Positions 1 through 6,611 of a stretch of 7,901 nt of DNA are shown piece by piece. The notes beneath the pieces were generated by a model, which saw nothing but the letters and a program-made list of their open reading frames with translations, searched no databases and was not told the DNA's origin. Every line of letters begins with the position of its first letter. Positions within the stretch are counted from its first letter, which is position 1. The position numbers and the translations under genes were made by a program. Source of the DNA: HGM04593 sp045647745 (GTDB taxonomy: Bacteria > Bacteroidota > Bacteroidia > Bacteroidales > Bacteroidaceae); NCBI GenBank assembly GCA_045647745.1, contig JAZRMQ010000065.1, positions 1 through 7,901 of the forward strand, read 5' to 3'.

Positions 1-642
1 CTCAATGTTGTTAAGTTCTGCCTCTTTCAACCACACCTTTATTATGCTGAATGTACTTGCAATGGTGTTTGCTGAATACTCTTGTCCCAACAACCAAGCA
101 GTCAAGCGTTCTTCAAGGCGATTGTCAAACAGTTGCCAAGTGAGTGCAAGGTGATTGTCGTTACAGAACTCTTGCAAGCGTTTCAAGGCATTGTAATGGT
201 TGTAGATTGTACCGCTGACAATCTTGCGTTGGGTTGTCTTGTTAACCATTTGCTTTTTACGTTCAATGTAGTCTTGTATGAATGTCAAAGGGCTTTTCTT
301 GATGTTTGTGTCCTTGCCATTGATTTTGCATTTGAGGTAGTTTTCAAAGTTCTCTTTCGTGTGTTCAATCTCGCCCTCTGTGATTGCTTTTGCATAGTCG
401 TTGCAGTAAGAGAGTATCTGTTTCAGTGCTTTGTTTACCTCTTTATTATAGCGTAATTGTACTGCTCCAATGGCAGGGTCTTCTGTTGCCCTTTCGCCTA
501 TTTGGGTTCTTGTGGTCTTTAACCAATACTGTGGTTCTATGAGCAGTTTAGTGAATACCCTTGCTCGTTGCTTGTCGATTGTAGTTGTCAACCAAATTTG
601 AGATTTGTCGCTTACTGGTTTGAGATTGAAATTGACTCTCAT
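1..642 (-). CDS. Tyrosine recombinase/integrase, N-terminal part (runs off left edge)
   Basis: I translated this frame by hand: 214 codons from ATG at 642-640 to the window edge with no stop. The protein starts MRVNFNLKPVSDKSQIWLTT and continues with EPQYWLKTT (about 36-44) and LTFIQDYIERKK (about 120-131). This is the layout of Bacteroidales site-specific integrases: an N-terminal arm-DNA-binding domain (about 1-90), then a SAM-like core-binding domain (about 115-214, with NHYNALKRLQEF near 151-162). The catalytic domain with the R-H-R-Y residues lies outside the window, so function is inferred from the N-terminal half only. Such enzymes cut and rejoin DNA through a tyrosine to integrate or excise conjugative or mobilisable elements, or to invert DNA. 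A near-consensus promoter and short direct repeats lie just upstream. The gene points away from guaA, so the element it belongs to should extend to the left. Confidence 0.85.
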   Translation of the reverse strand, partial: MRVNFNLKPVSDKSQIWLTTTIDKQRARVFTKLLIEPQYWLKTTRTQIGERATEDPAIGAVQLRYNKEVNKALKQILSYCNDYAKAITEGEIEHTKENFENYLKCKINGKDTNIKKSPLTFIQDYIERKKQMVNKTTQRKIVSGTIYNHYNALKRLQEFCNDNHLALTWQLFDNRLEERLTAWLLGQEYSANTIASTFSIIKVWLKEAELNNIE

Positions 643-715
643 TGTAAATTTACGATTAATATAAAATTCATTTTCGACCATATTAAAAATACTTTTTTGA
701 CTTATTATTTTCTAA

Positions 716-744
716 AGTATATGTTTGGTCTATAGAAAAGTCAA
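716..744 (-). promoter_or_regulatory. Candidate integrase promoter (TTGACT-N17-TATACT)
   Basis: On the minus strand TTGACT (744-739) is followed after exactly 17 bases by TATACT (721-716), then TTAG. This is close to the E. coli sigma-70 consensus. It fits the Bacteroides consensus less well (TACTTTAG is one base off TAnnTTTG). The predicted transcript would have a leader of about 65 AT-rich bases before the integrase ATG at 642. No clear Shine-Dalgarno sequence precedes that ATG. Confidence 0.5.
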
Positions 745-807
745 GGGGTAAAAGCATTTTTTTTCGATTTTTTTTCAAAGGTACCTGGAAAATCTCATTT
801 GCTCAAA

Positions 808-845
808 TGGTGGCAACTGCTACTGGTGTCAAAAACTGGTGTCAA
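808..845. repeat. Three short direct repeats TGGTG(t/g)CAA upstream of integrase
   Basis: ACTGGTGTCAA occurs at 822-832 and again at 835-845. A third copy, TGGTGGCAA with one change, lies at 808-816. Spacings between starts are 16 and 13 bases. Read on the minus strand they are TTGACACCA, TTGACACCA and TTGCCACCA. Clustered short repeats next to an integrase gene are what arm-type binding sites of tyrosine recombinases look like, so these may be integrase or accessory-factor sites near the element end. That role is inferred. The rest of 745-870 shows no gene. Confidence 0.5.
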
Positions 846-875
846 TTTACATTTATTAGCTATTATGTTAAAAAT

Positions 876-897
876 CCCTCCAGAGAGGTCTGGAGGG
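876..897 (-). terminator. Second guaA terminator hairpin
   Basis: CCCTCCAGA (876-884) and TCTGGAGGG (889-897) form a perfect 9-bp stem with a 4-base loop. On the minus strand the stem is followed by ATTTTTAA, a short U-tract, so it reads as an intrinsic terminator for leftward transcription from guaA before the integrase promoter is reached. Confidence 0.7.
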
Positions 898-910
898 TAT
901 ATATCAATGA

Positions 911-943
911 AATAACCTCTGCTTTTTGAGGGCAGAGGTTATT
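911..943 (-). terminator. First guaA terminator hairpin
   Basis: AATAACCTCTGC (911-922) pairs perfectly with GCAGAGGTTATT (932-943): a 12-bp stem with a 9-base loop, 26 bases after the guaA stop codon. There is no clear U-tract after it on the minus strand, so it may act together with the second hairpin at 876-897 or mainly stabilise the 3' end. Confidence 0.6.
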
Positions 944-969
944 CAAATATGCTTAAAAAGGGGTTTAAA

Positions 970-2277
970 TTATTCCCACTCAATTGTAGCTGATGGTTTG
1001 GGGGACATATCGTAGCATACGCGGTTGATGTTTGGAACTTCAGCGAGTATGCGGTCGGTAATCTTCAAAAGGATTGGCCACTCGATTTGCTCGATGGTTG
1101 CTGTCATTGCGTCTACTGTGTTCACGGCGCGGATGATGACGGGCCAGTCGTATGAGCGTGCATTGTTGCGTACACCTACTGATTTAAAATCGGGTACTAC
1201 GGTAAAGTACTGCCATACGGTTTTGTCGAGGCCGGCATTTTTAAACTCCTCGCGAAGGATTGCATCACTTTCGCGCAATGCCTCCAAGCGGTCGCGTGTG
1301 ATTGCGCCAAGGCAACGAACGCCCAAACCGGGGCCGGGGAATGGCTGGCGGTATACCATATCGTATGGCAAGCCGAGCTCAAGACCACAAGCACGTACCT
1401 CGTCTTTGAACAATTGGCGGATTGGCTCTACTAGCTCAAACTGAAGGTCTTCGGGCAGGCCACCAACATTGTGGTGTGATTTTACCATTTTGGCTGTTTT
1501 TGTACCACTCTCAACAATATCGGGGTAGATTGTTCCCTGTCCCAAAAAGTCGATGCCGTCGAGTTTGCGTGCCTCCTCCTCGAACACGCGGATGAACTCG
1601 CCGCCGATAATCTTGCGTTTCTCCTCAGGGTCGGCCACATTCTCGAGCTTGCCAAGGAAACGGTCTGTTGCATCTACATATACAAGGTTTGCACACAACT
1701 GCTTGCTGAAAACATCAACAACAGCCTCGCTCTCGCCCTTGCGCATAAGGCCGTGGTTCACGTGAACGCAAACAAGGTTCTCGCCAATAGCTTTGAGCAA
1801 CAATGCTGCAACAACAGAGCTGTCGACACCGCCCGATAGAGCGAGCAACACCTTTTTGTTACCTACCTGACGACGAATAAGTTCCACTTGGTCGTTGACA
1901 AAGTTGGTCATATTCCAGTTTTTCTCGGCCTTGCAAGTGTCGAGAACGAACTCTTTAACAGCCTCTTTAACAACCTCAACATCGTTGCCAATCTCGGCAA
2001 TCTTTGTGTCGCAAAGTGCCTTGTCGTGTCCGGCAGCCATAACAGGGAAACCGGCGTTGTAAATATCGTGGTTCACATCAATAGCAACACCATCGATGAC
2101 ATTGTTGGGGCCACCATTGATTATTATACCTTTTACATTGGGGAGTGCTTTTAACTCATCGACGGTGATGTCGTGTGGGTAAATCTCGCTGTAGACGCCG
2201 AGCGCGCGGATTGCGCGTGCAAGCACTGTGTTCTCGTGACTTCCTAGGTCGAGGATGACAATCATATCCTGTTTCAT
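970..2277 (-). CDS. guaA: GMP synthase with a degenerate, shortened glutaminase domain
   Basis: Converts XMP to GMP in cytoplasmic purine synthesis. Start chosen at ATG 2277 (MKQDMIVILDLGS), because the frame upstream runs through a promoter and terminator. The protein is 435 residues; usual GuaA is about 505-525. Residues 1-85 resemble a class-I glutaminase (ILDLGS at 8-13, GVYSEIYPHD at 27-36, GIIINGGP at 50-57). Where the nucleophile elbow GICYG is expected the sequence reads MAAGHD (80-85): the Cys is replaced by Gly83. About 80-90 residues that normally carry the His-Pro-Glu of the triad are absent before EFVLDTCKAEKNW. The synthetase half is complete: PP-loop LSGGVDSS (147-154), SHHNVGGLPEDL, RQPFPGPGLGVR, and the C-terminal dimerisation domain ending ATIEWE. 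It should activate XMP but cannot release ammonia from glutamine by itself; it may use free ammonia or a separate glutaminase. The intact frame and conserved C-terminus argue against recent decay. Confidence 0.9.
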   Translation of the reverse strand: MKQDMIVILDLGSHENTVLARAIRALGVYSEIYPHDITVDELKALPNVKGIIINGGPNNVIDGVAIDVNHDIYNAGFPVMAAGHDKALCDTKIAEIGNDVEVVKEAVKEFVLDTCKAEKNWNMTNFVNDQVELIRRQVGNKKVLLALSGGVDSSVVAALLLKAIGENLVCVHVNHGLMRKGESEAVVDVFSKQLCANLVYVDATDRFLGKLENVADPEEKRKIIGGEFIRVFEEEARKLDGIDFLGQGTIYPDIVESGTKTAKMVKSHHNVGGLPEDLQFELVEPIRQLFKDEVRACGLELGLPYDMVYRQPFPGPGLGVRCLGAITRDRLEALRESDAILREEFKNAGLDKTVWQYFTVVPDFKSVGVRNNARSYDWPVIIRAVNTVDAMTATIEQIEWPILLKITDRILAEVPNINRVCYDMSPKPSATIEWE

Positions 2278-2320
2278 ATTCCTAAAATATATTAATTGGT
2301 TTTCTATTTTTTTTACATTG

Positions 2321-2352
2321 CGAATGTACAGCTTTTTCTTTTTTTCAACAAG
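2321..2352 (-). promoter_or_regulatory. Candidate guaA promoter (Bacteroides type)
   Basis: On the minus strand CTTG (2352-2349) is followed after 20 bases by TACATTCG (2328-2321). These match the Bacteroides -33 TTTG and -7 TAnnTTTG boxes with one mismatch each. The leader to the ATG at 2277 would be about 40 bases and A/T rich; AGGAAT just before ATG is a weak ribosome-binding candidate. No riboswitch-like structure is apparent in the short leader. Confidence 0.45.
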
Positions 2353-2383
2353 TGCAGAGTACTTAATATTTGTGTCAAATGCT

Positions 2384-2425
2384 AAAAAAAACGAGAGTGA
2401 AATCCGCAAGGTTTCACTCTCGTTT
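2384..2425 (-). terminator. Strong intrinsic terminator after the small ORF
   Basis: TTTCACTCTCGTTT (2412-2425) and AAACGAGAGTGAAA (2389-2402) form a perfect 14-bp stem with a 9-base loop. On the minus strand a run of T follows (A-run 2384-2391 on the plus strand). It lies 8 bases after the stop of the 25-codon ORF and separates it from the guaA promoter. Confidence 0.85.
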
Positions 2426-2432
2426 AAGTGCG

Positions 2433-2510
2433 CTATTGTTTATTCACGGTGATAACACCGATGATATTACTTTTCATTGCAAAGGCTTTGAAATTGTTCA
2501 AAAAACTCAT
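2433..2510 (-). pseudogene. 25-codon ORF resembling the MscL N-terminus (probable mscL remnant)
   Basis: ATG at 2510-2508, stop TAG at 2435-2433. The product reads MSFLNNFKAFAMKSNIIGVI followed by TVNKQ. The stretch FL..FKAFAMK.N matches the conserved start of the mechanosensitive channel MscL (typically FKxFAMKGNVxDMAVGVIIG), which is normally about 130-150 residues. Here the similarity stops after about 20 residues and the ORF ends almost at once. The unit keeps a -7 promoter box (2569-2562), a 49-base stretch from that box to the ATG, and a strong terminator, so it is probably still transcribed. The simplest reading is an internal deletion of mscL leaving its first codons and its 3' terminator. 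Alternatives are a functional one-helix micro-protein, or chance similarity in a short stretch. From memory, mscL lies near gap and guaA in some Bacteroides, which I cannot check here. Confidence 0.5.
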
Positions 2511-2542
2511 TGTCTCTTGTTTTTTGTTGTTTAAAATTGTCT

Positions 2543-2569
2543 ACTGCTTTGTTGAGCAGTGCAAAGATA
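2543..2569 (-). promoter_or_regulatory. -7 box and 5' hairpin of the small transcript
   Basis: TATCTTTG on the minus strand (2569-2562) matches the Bacteroides -7 box TAnnTTTG exactly. The -33 box is not clear: TTG triplets exist, but at spacings of 16 and 22 bases. Immediately downstream, where the RNA should begin, ACTGCT (2560-2555) pairs with AGCAGT (2548-2543) around a 6-base loop, a small hairpin at the very 5' end of the predicted RNA. Confidence 0.5.
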
Positions 2570-2648
2570 GATAAAAAATGTATAACAACGACAATAAACA
2601 ATGAAAATATTACAATATTTTATTGGCTTTTTTATGCTGCGATTATTT

Positions 2649-2679
2649 GCGCGGGGTAGTGCGCCGCGCTTGTTTTTTT
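2649..2679 (+). terminator. Orphan terminator-like hairpin, plus strand
   Basis: GCGCGG (2649-2654) pairs with CCGCGC (2664-2669) around a 9-base loop and is followed by TTG and seven T on the plus strand. No plus-strand gene ends upstream of it, so it may be a leftover of a lost gene or an insulator before the gap promoter. The rest of 2581-2763 is AT-rich with no convincing ORF. Confidence 0.4.
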
Positions 2680-2763
2680 AGCCTTGCTTTTATGGCAAAG
2701 CCTGTTTTTCTGCTTTTTTCAATGTTTTTTTGTTGTTTGAAAAATATTTGCCTGTAATTTTGC

Positions 2764-2793
2764 TTTGTATATGAAAACATTTTGCTACCTTTG
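2764..2793 (+). promoter_or_regulatory. Promoter of the lipoprotein ORF and gap
   Basis: TTTG at 2764-2767 and TACCTTTG at 2786-2793 match both boxes of the Bacteroides consensus exactly, with an 18-base spacer. The start of transcription is expected near 2799, leaving about 30 bases before the lipoprotein ATG and about 190 before gap. No equally good promoter lies between 2919 and 2990, so gap is probably read from here. Confidence 0.65.
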
Positions 2794-2828
2794 TAAGGTA
2801 AAATCTTGCGAATATTAGGCCGATAAAT

Positions 2829-2918
2829 ATGAAGATAACAAAAATTACATTTTTAATTCTTCTTGTGGCGCTGATGTTAGTGTCGTGCCGCGCAGCCGAG
2901 TATTGCAATTGTGGATGA
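2829..2918 (+). CDS. Tiny putative lipoprotein (29 residues)
   Basis: ATG at 2829, TGA at 2916-2918. The product is MKITKITFLILLVALMLVSC followed by RAAEYCNCG. It has a basic start, a hydrophobic stretch (residues 7-18) and a lipobox LVSC with the acceptor Cys at residue 20. This is a complete type-II signal peptide followed by only nine more residues, two of them Cys. If made, it would be a lipidated membrane-anchored peptide. It sits about 35 bases downstream of a consensus promoter and 72 bases before gap, so it may be co-transcribed with gap or act as a leader ORF. I do not recognise the family. Very small lipoproteins (entericidin-like) exist in other bacteria, but no homology is claimed. 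Confidence 0.5.
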   Translation: MKITKITFLILLVALMLVSCRAAEYCNCG

Positions 2919-2990
2919 GTAAATCCCATTGATATAAATAAGAACGAGATTTTTTTTAATTATAAACGTTTTAATTAAATTTAAAGAAAA

Positions 2991-3992
2991 ATGATTAAAC
3001 TTGGTATTAACGGTTTCGGTCGTATCGGCCGTATGGTGTTCCGCGCAGCAGTGAAGAACTTCGCTAACGACATTCAGGTTGTAGGTATCAACGACCTTCT
3101 CGATGCTGATTACTTGGCATATATGTTGCGTTACGACTCTGTACACGGTCAGTTCGACGGTACAATCGAGGTTGAGGGCAACTACTTGGTAGTAAACGGT
3201 AACAAGATTCGTTTGACAGCTGAGATGGATCCTGCTAACTTGAAGTGGGACGAGGTAGGTGCTGAGGTTGTTGTTGAGTCAACAGGTTTCTTCTTGACAG
3301 ACGAGACAGCTCGCAAGCACATCACCGCTGGTGCAAAGAAGGTTATTATGTCAGCTCCTTCAAAGGACAGCACTCCAATGTTCGTATACGGTGTTAACCA
3401 CACTACATACGCTGGTCAGGACATTATCTCTAACGCATCTTGTACAACAAACTGTTTGGCTCCTATCGCTAAGGTGTTGAACGACAAGTTCGGTATCGTT
3501 AAGGGCTTGATGACTACAGTACACGCTGCAACAGCTACTCAGAAGACTGTTGACGGTCCTTCTAAGAAAGACTGGCGTGGTGGTCGCGGTATCCTCGAGA
3601 ACATCATCCCATCTTCAACAGGTGCTGCAAAGGCTGTAGGTAAGGTTCTTCCTGTTCTCAACGGTAAGCTCACAGGTATGGCATTCCGCGTTCCAACTTC
3701 AGACGTTTCTGTAGTTGACCTTACAGTAGTATTGGAGAAGGAGGCTACAATGGCTGAGATTTGCGCTGCTATGAAGGAGGCTTCTGAGAACGAGTTGAAG
3801 GGTATCCTTGGCTACACAGAGGACGCTGTAGTTTCTACAGACTTCCGTGGTTGCGCTAACACATCAATCTTCGACGCTAAGGCTGGTATCTCTCTCGATG
3901 CTAACTTTGCTAAGGTTGTTTCTTGGTACGACAACGAGTGGGGTTACTCAAACAAAGTTTGCGAAATGGCTCGCGTAATCGCTGCTAAGTAA
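2991..3992 (+). CDS. gap: Glyceraldehyde-3-phosphate dehydrogenase (type I)
   Basis: Cytoplasmic glycolytic enzyme: oxidises glyceraldehyde-3-phosphate with NAD+ and phosphate to 1,3-bisphosphoglycerate (reversible in gluconeogenesis). At 333 residues it has the usual full length. The N-terminal Rossmann domain starts with GINGFGRIGR (5-14) and has IND at 33-35, the region that contacts the adenosine ribose and suggests NAD preference. The catalytic motif SNASCTTNC places Cys151, and TTVHAAT places the partner His178. The C-terminus carries the conserved WYDNEWGYSNKV. Start at 2991 because GINGFG must lie near the N-terminus; the leader before it is A-rich (AAAGAAAA) without a Shine-Dalgarno sequence. 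Codon choice is narrow and uniform, as in highly expressed genes. A strong terminator follows within 30 bases, so the unit ends here. Confidence 0.98.
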   Translation: MIKLGINGFGRIGRMVFRAAVKNFANDIQVVGINDLLDADYLAYMLRYDSVHGQFDGTIEVEGNYLVVNGNKIRLTAEMDPANLKWDEVGAEVVVESTGFFLTDETARKHITAGAKKVIMSAPSKDSTPMFVYGVNHTTYAGQDIISNASCTTNCLAPIAKVLNDKFGIVKGLMTTVHAATATQKTVDGPSKKDWRGGRGILENIIPSSTGAAKAVGKVLPVLNGKLTGMAFRVPTSDVSVVDLTVVLEKEATMAEICAAMKEASENELKGILGYTEDAVVSTDFRGCANTSIFDAKAGISLDANFAKVVSWYDNEWGYSNKVCEMARVIAAK

Positions 3993-4018
3993 TTTAGAGC
4001 AAACAAACCCTAAATATG

Positions 4019-4053
4019 AATGGGCTTCACTTTTTGTGAAGCCCATTTTTTTT
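4019..4053 (+). terminator. gap intrinsic terminator
   Basis: AATGGGCTTCAC (4019-4030) pairs perfectly with GTGAAGCCCATT (4036-4047) around a TTTTT loop, followed by a run of T up to 4053. It starts 26 bases after the gap stop codon. Confidence 0.9.
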
Positions 4054-4116
4054 GTTCCCCCCGGGCCTCAGTGGCAAAAAACAACAGCCATATTTTTTTA
4101 TGCTAACAGATTTCAC

Positions 4117-4124
4117 TATCTTTA
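4117..4124 (+). promoter_or_regulatory. Weak candidate -7 box for the GH35 gene
   Basis: TATCTTTA differs in one base from TAnnTTTG and lies 48 bases before the GH35 ATG. A convincing -33 TTTG is missing; only T-rich sequence (about 4092-4099) lies at the right distance. Since the gap terminator is strong, some promoter must lie in 4054-4172. Confidence 0.3.
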
Positions 4125-4172
4125 TCACAAAATACCTTATTATATATAATAATACTAACCACAATATCCATT

Positions 4173-6485
4173 ATGAGAAAAACATTGTTATTTATGTTGC
4201 TTGCTGTGGCAATGCTGCTTGGCAGTTGCGCACGACAAAAGCACACATTCGAGATAAAGGACGGTAAGTTCCTTTACGACGGCGAGAAGGTGCAGCTCAT
4301 CTGTGGCGAGATGCACTATCCGCGTATCCCGGTAGAGTATTGGCGCGACCGTATGCAGCGTGCCAAGGCAATGGGCCTGAACACAATCTCGGCCTATGTC
4401 TTTTGGGCAGTTCACGAGCCGCAGCCCGGAGAATTTAATTTTGAAGGTCAGGCCGACATTGCTCGCTTTGTAGAGATTGCCGCCGAAGAGGGGCTGTTCG
4501 TTCTTTTGCGCCCCGGTCCATACGTTTGTGCCGAGTTCGATTTTGGAGGCTACCCCTATTGGTTGCAGAACGATACTTCGCTTGTTTGGCGCAGCGATAA
4601 TCCAGCCTTCCTAGCCGCTTGCGAGCGCTATCTGAACGCCCTTGGCAAGGAACTGGCACCGCACACCGTTACTAATGGAGGTAACATTATAATGGTGCAG
4701 GTCGAGAATGAATACGGCTCATACAGCAACGATAAGGTCTATCTTGGCAAGATGGCCGAGCTTATTAAAAATGCCGGCTTTAATGTGCCATTGATGACTT
4801 GCGACGGCTCGGGACAGATGCCCAACGGCTATATTCCCGGCATACTGCCAACGGTGAACGGCGCTGTGGGCGATGATATTATGCGCTCTATCGACCGCTA
4901 TTGGCCCGGAGGCCCATATTTTGTGGCAGAGTTCTATCCGGCTTGGTTCGACGTTTGGGGATTGCCACATTCAGCTGTCAACTATCAGCGCCCGGCCGAG
5001 CAACTTGATTGGATGCTCAAGAACGACGTATCGGTGAGCATTTATATGTTCCACGGCGGAACAAATTTCCACTATACCAACGGAGCGAATACCAACAATG
5101 GTTCCTACGAGCCGCAGCCCACAAGCTATGACTATGATGCACCGCTTGGCGAGTATGGAAACGCCTATCCAAAATATCACGCCTTCCGCGAAGTTATCCA
5201 GCGCAACCTGCCCGAGGGTAAAGTTTTGCCTCCGGTGCCGGCCGATAATCCCACAACAACATTTGCTCCTGTAGAGCTCACCGAGTGGGCGCCACTGTCA
5301 ATAGCGTATGGCAAAAGGGTAGAGGCCGAGCAGCCACTCACCTTTGAGGCAATGGAGCAGGATTACGGCTATTTGCACTATCAGACAACCATTGCCACCC
5401 CCGACAGCGGCAAGTTGGTACTCGATGAGTTGCGCGACTATGCCGTTGTAATCCTCAATGGCAAGGTGGTGGGTAGCATTGACCGCCGTTTCCACCAAAA
5501 CAGCATTGCACTGAACGTAACCGAGCCAAACTCTGTGCTTGAAATACTTGTAGAGAATGGTGGCCGCGTGAACTATGGTAAAGACCTTGTAAACAACCTA
5601 AAGGGCATTACCAAGCGAGTGCTCTTCAATGGCGAGGAGGTTACCGGTTGGACAACAACAGGCTTGCCATTGCATCGTGCCGATGTAAAGAATTTCCGCT
5701 TCCCACGTATCCGTTACGAGGGCAATCTCCCCGGCTTCTATCGTGGCACATTCACCATTGACAAAGTTGCCGACACCTTTGTCGATATGACAGGTTGGGG
5801 CAAGGGTGCCGTTTGGGTGAATGGTAAGTCACTCGGAAAATTCTGGGGTATTGGTCCTCAGCAGACAATGTATCTGCCTGCACCTTGGCTCAAAGAGGGC
5901 GAGAACGAGATTGTGGTGTTTGAGATGGAGTACACCGGCAAGCGCACCCTCTGTGGCGTGGACAAGCCAATACTCAATGTGCTTGGCCCCGATAAAAATG
6001 CCTTCACCACCTCGCGCGACTACAACCGCGTGCCCATCCTCGATGAGTATGATGGCATCTTCCAAGGCACCGTCGAGCACAAGACCGGCTGGCAAGAGTT
6101 TGCCTTCGATGGAATGAAGACATTGCGTCACCTCTGCATCGACGTTCAAAGCACATACGACGGCAAACACTCTTGCATCTGCGAGATAGAACTCCTTGAC
6201 GAGAATGGCACCCCAATAAACAAAGATAAGTGGAACGTGGTGTTTACTAATACCGAGGCACTTGGCGAGGGTGTTGCCGATGATATGATTGATGGTGACG
6301 AAGCTACCTATTGGCACTCTGCTTGGCGCAAGGACGTTAAGCCATTGCCTCACCAAGTAATCATCGACCTTGGCAATATTAGAACAGTGAAGGGCTTCCG
6401 CATCCTCACACGCGATGTCAATCTTCCCGGCTGCATCAAGGACTTCCGCCTCTACGGCCGCCCGCAGTTCTTCTTGTATGAGTAA
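4173..6485 (+). CDS. GH35 beta-galactosidase lipoprotein with C-terminal F5/8-type domain
   Basis: A retaining exo-glycosidase, expected to remove terminal beta-galactose from oligosaccharides. The first 19 residues form a lipoprotein signal (lipobox LGSC, Cys19). The mature start ARQKHTF lacks the acidic export signal typical of Bacteroidota surface lipoproteins, so a periplasm-facing location is likely. Residues about 27-345 are the GH35 TIM barrel: GEMHYPRIPVEYWRDR (45-60), RPGPYVCAEFDFGGYPYWL (113-131), VQVENEYGSY with the expected acid/base Glu180, and FVAEFYPAWFDVWG with the expected nucleophile Glu253. Residues about 370-610 form jelly-roll domains of the family (GFYRGTF at 521-527, VNGKSLGKFWGIGPQQTMYLP at 549-569). 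About 635-763 looks like an F5/8-type (discoidin-like) sugar-binding domain (ATYWHSAW, VIIDLG, IKDFRLYG). ATG 4173 chosen for the signal peptide. No SusC/SusD or regulator gene is next to it here, so it is not visibly part of a polysaccharide locus. Exact substrate unknown. Confidence 0.93.
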   Translation: MRKTLLFMLLAVAMLLGSCARQKHTFEIKDGKFLYDGEKVQLICGEMHYPRIPVEYWRDRMQRAKAMGLNTISAYVFWAVHEPQPGEFNFEGQADIARFVEIAAEEGLFVLLRPGPYVCAEFDFGGYPYWLQNDTSLVWRSDNPAFLAACERYLNALGKELAPHTVTNGGNIIMVQVENEYGSYSNDKVYLGKMAELIKNAGFNVPLMTCDGSGQMPNGYIPGILPTVNGAVGDDIMRSIDRYWPGGPYFVAEFYPAWFDVWGLPHSAVNYQRPAEQLDWMLKNDVSVSIYMFHGGTNFHYTNGANTNNGSYEPQPTSYDYDAPLGEYGNAYPKYHAFREVIQRNLPEGKVLPPVPADNPTTTFAPVELTEWAPLSIAYGKRVEAEQPLTFEAMEQDYGYLHYQTTIATPDSGKLVLDELRDYAVVILNGKVVGSIDRRFHQNSIALNVTEPNSVLEILVENGGRVNYGKDLVNNLKGITKRVLFNGEEVTGWTTTGLPLHRADVKNFRFPRIRYEGNLPGFYRGTFTIDKVADTFVDMTGWGKGAVWVNGKSLGKFWGIGPQQTMYLPAPWLKEGENEIVVFEMEYTGKRTLCGVDKPILNVLGPDKNAFTTSRDYNRVPILDEYDGIFQGTVEHKTGWQEFAFDGMKTLRHLCIDVQSTYDGKHSCICEIELLDENGTPINKDKWNVVFTNTEALGEGVADDMIDGDEATYWHSAWRKDVKPLPHQVIIDLGNIRTVKGFRILTRDVNLPGCIKDFRLYGRPQFFLYE

Positions 6486-6497
6486 GTTGCGTTGTTG

Positions 6498-6593
6498 TAC
6501 TGAACGTAGTGACGAGAAATATTAATAAACCGCTAAAAATCTCTTGCAGGCATATTAAGAGAGATACTTCACTGCACTTTGTTCCGTTCAGTA
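6498..6593. repeat. Inverted repeat flanking the palindromic intergenic repeat
   Basis: TACTGAACG (6498-6506) and CGTTCAGTA (6585-6593) are perfect 9-base inverted repeats 78 bases apart. The left arm continues TAGTGACGAG, a degenerate plus-strand copy of the dispersed repeat; the right arm is part of its minus-strand copy (6561-6598). Inside, TCTCTT (6540-6545) pairs with AAGAGA (6557-6562). No U-tract terminator for the GH35 gene is visible in 6486-6668, so this palindromic cluster may form its 3' end. Confidence 0.55.
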
Positions 6594-6598
6594 TGACA
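6561..6598 (-). repeat. Dispersed intergenic repeat, minus-strand copy
   Basis: Read on the minus strand it begins TGTCATACTGAACG (6598-6585) and ends GAAGTATCTC (to 6561). It matches the plus copy at 6612-6640 in its start (TGTCAT.CTGA.CG) and end (GAAG.ATCTC), with a longer middle. The two copies are head to head, separated by 13 bases. Confidence 0.6.
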
Positions 6599-6611
6599 AG
6601 CCGGCGAACAA

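Noticed and set aside
82..456. 124-codon plus-strand ORF
   Set aside because: It is the antisense shadow of the integrase frame, which gives a recognisable protein on the minus strand.
2278..2409. Extended N-terminus for guaA starting at 2409
   Set aside because: The extra residues read through the terminator at 2384-2425 and the promoter; family alignment starts at MKQDMIVILDLGS.
2604..2621. AT palindrome AAAATATT-ac-AATATTTT as an operator
   Set aside because: Perfect but made only of A and T in an AT-rich gap, with no regulator known nearby; easily chance.
4052..4267. 71-codon plus-strand ORF starting in the gap terminator
   Set aside because: It starts in the T-run and overlaps the GH35 signal peptide region in another frame; no start signals.
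5829..6356. 175-codon minus-strand ORF inside the GH35 gene
   Set aside because: Antisense to a well-supported domain region; the product has no recognisable features.
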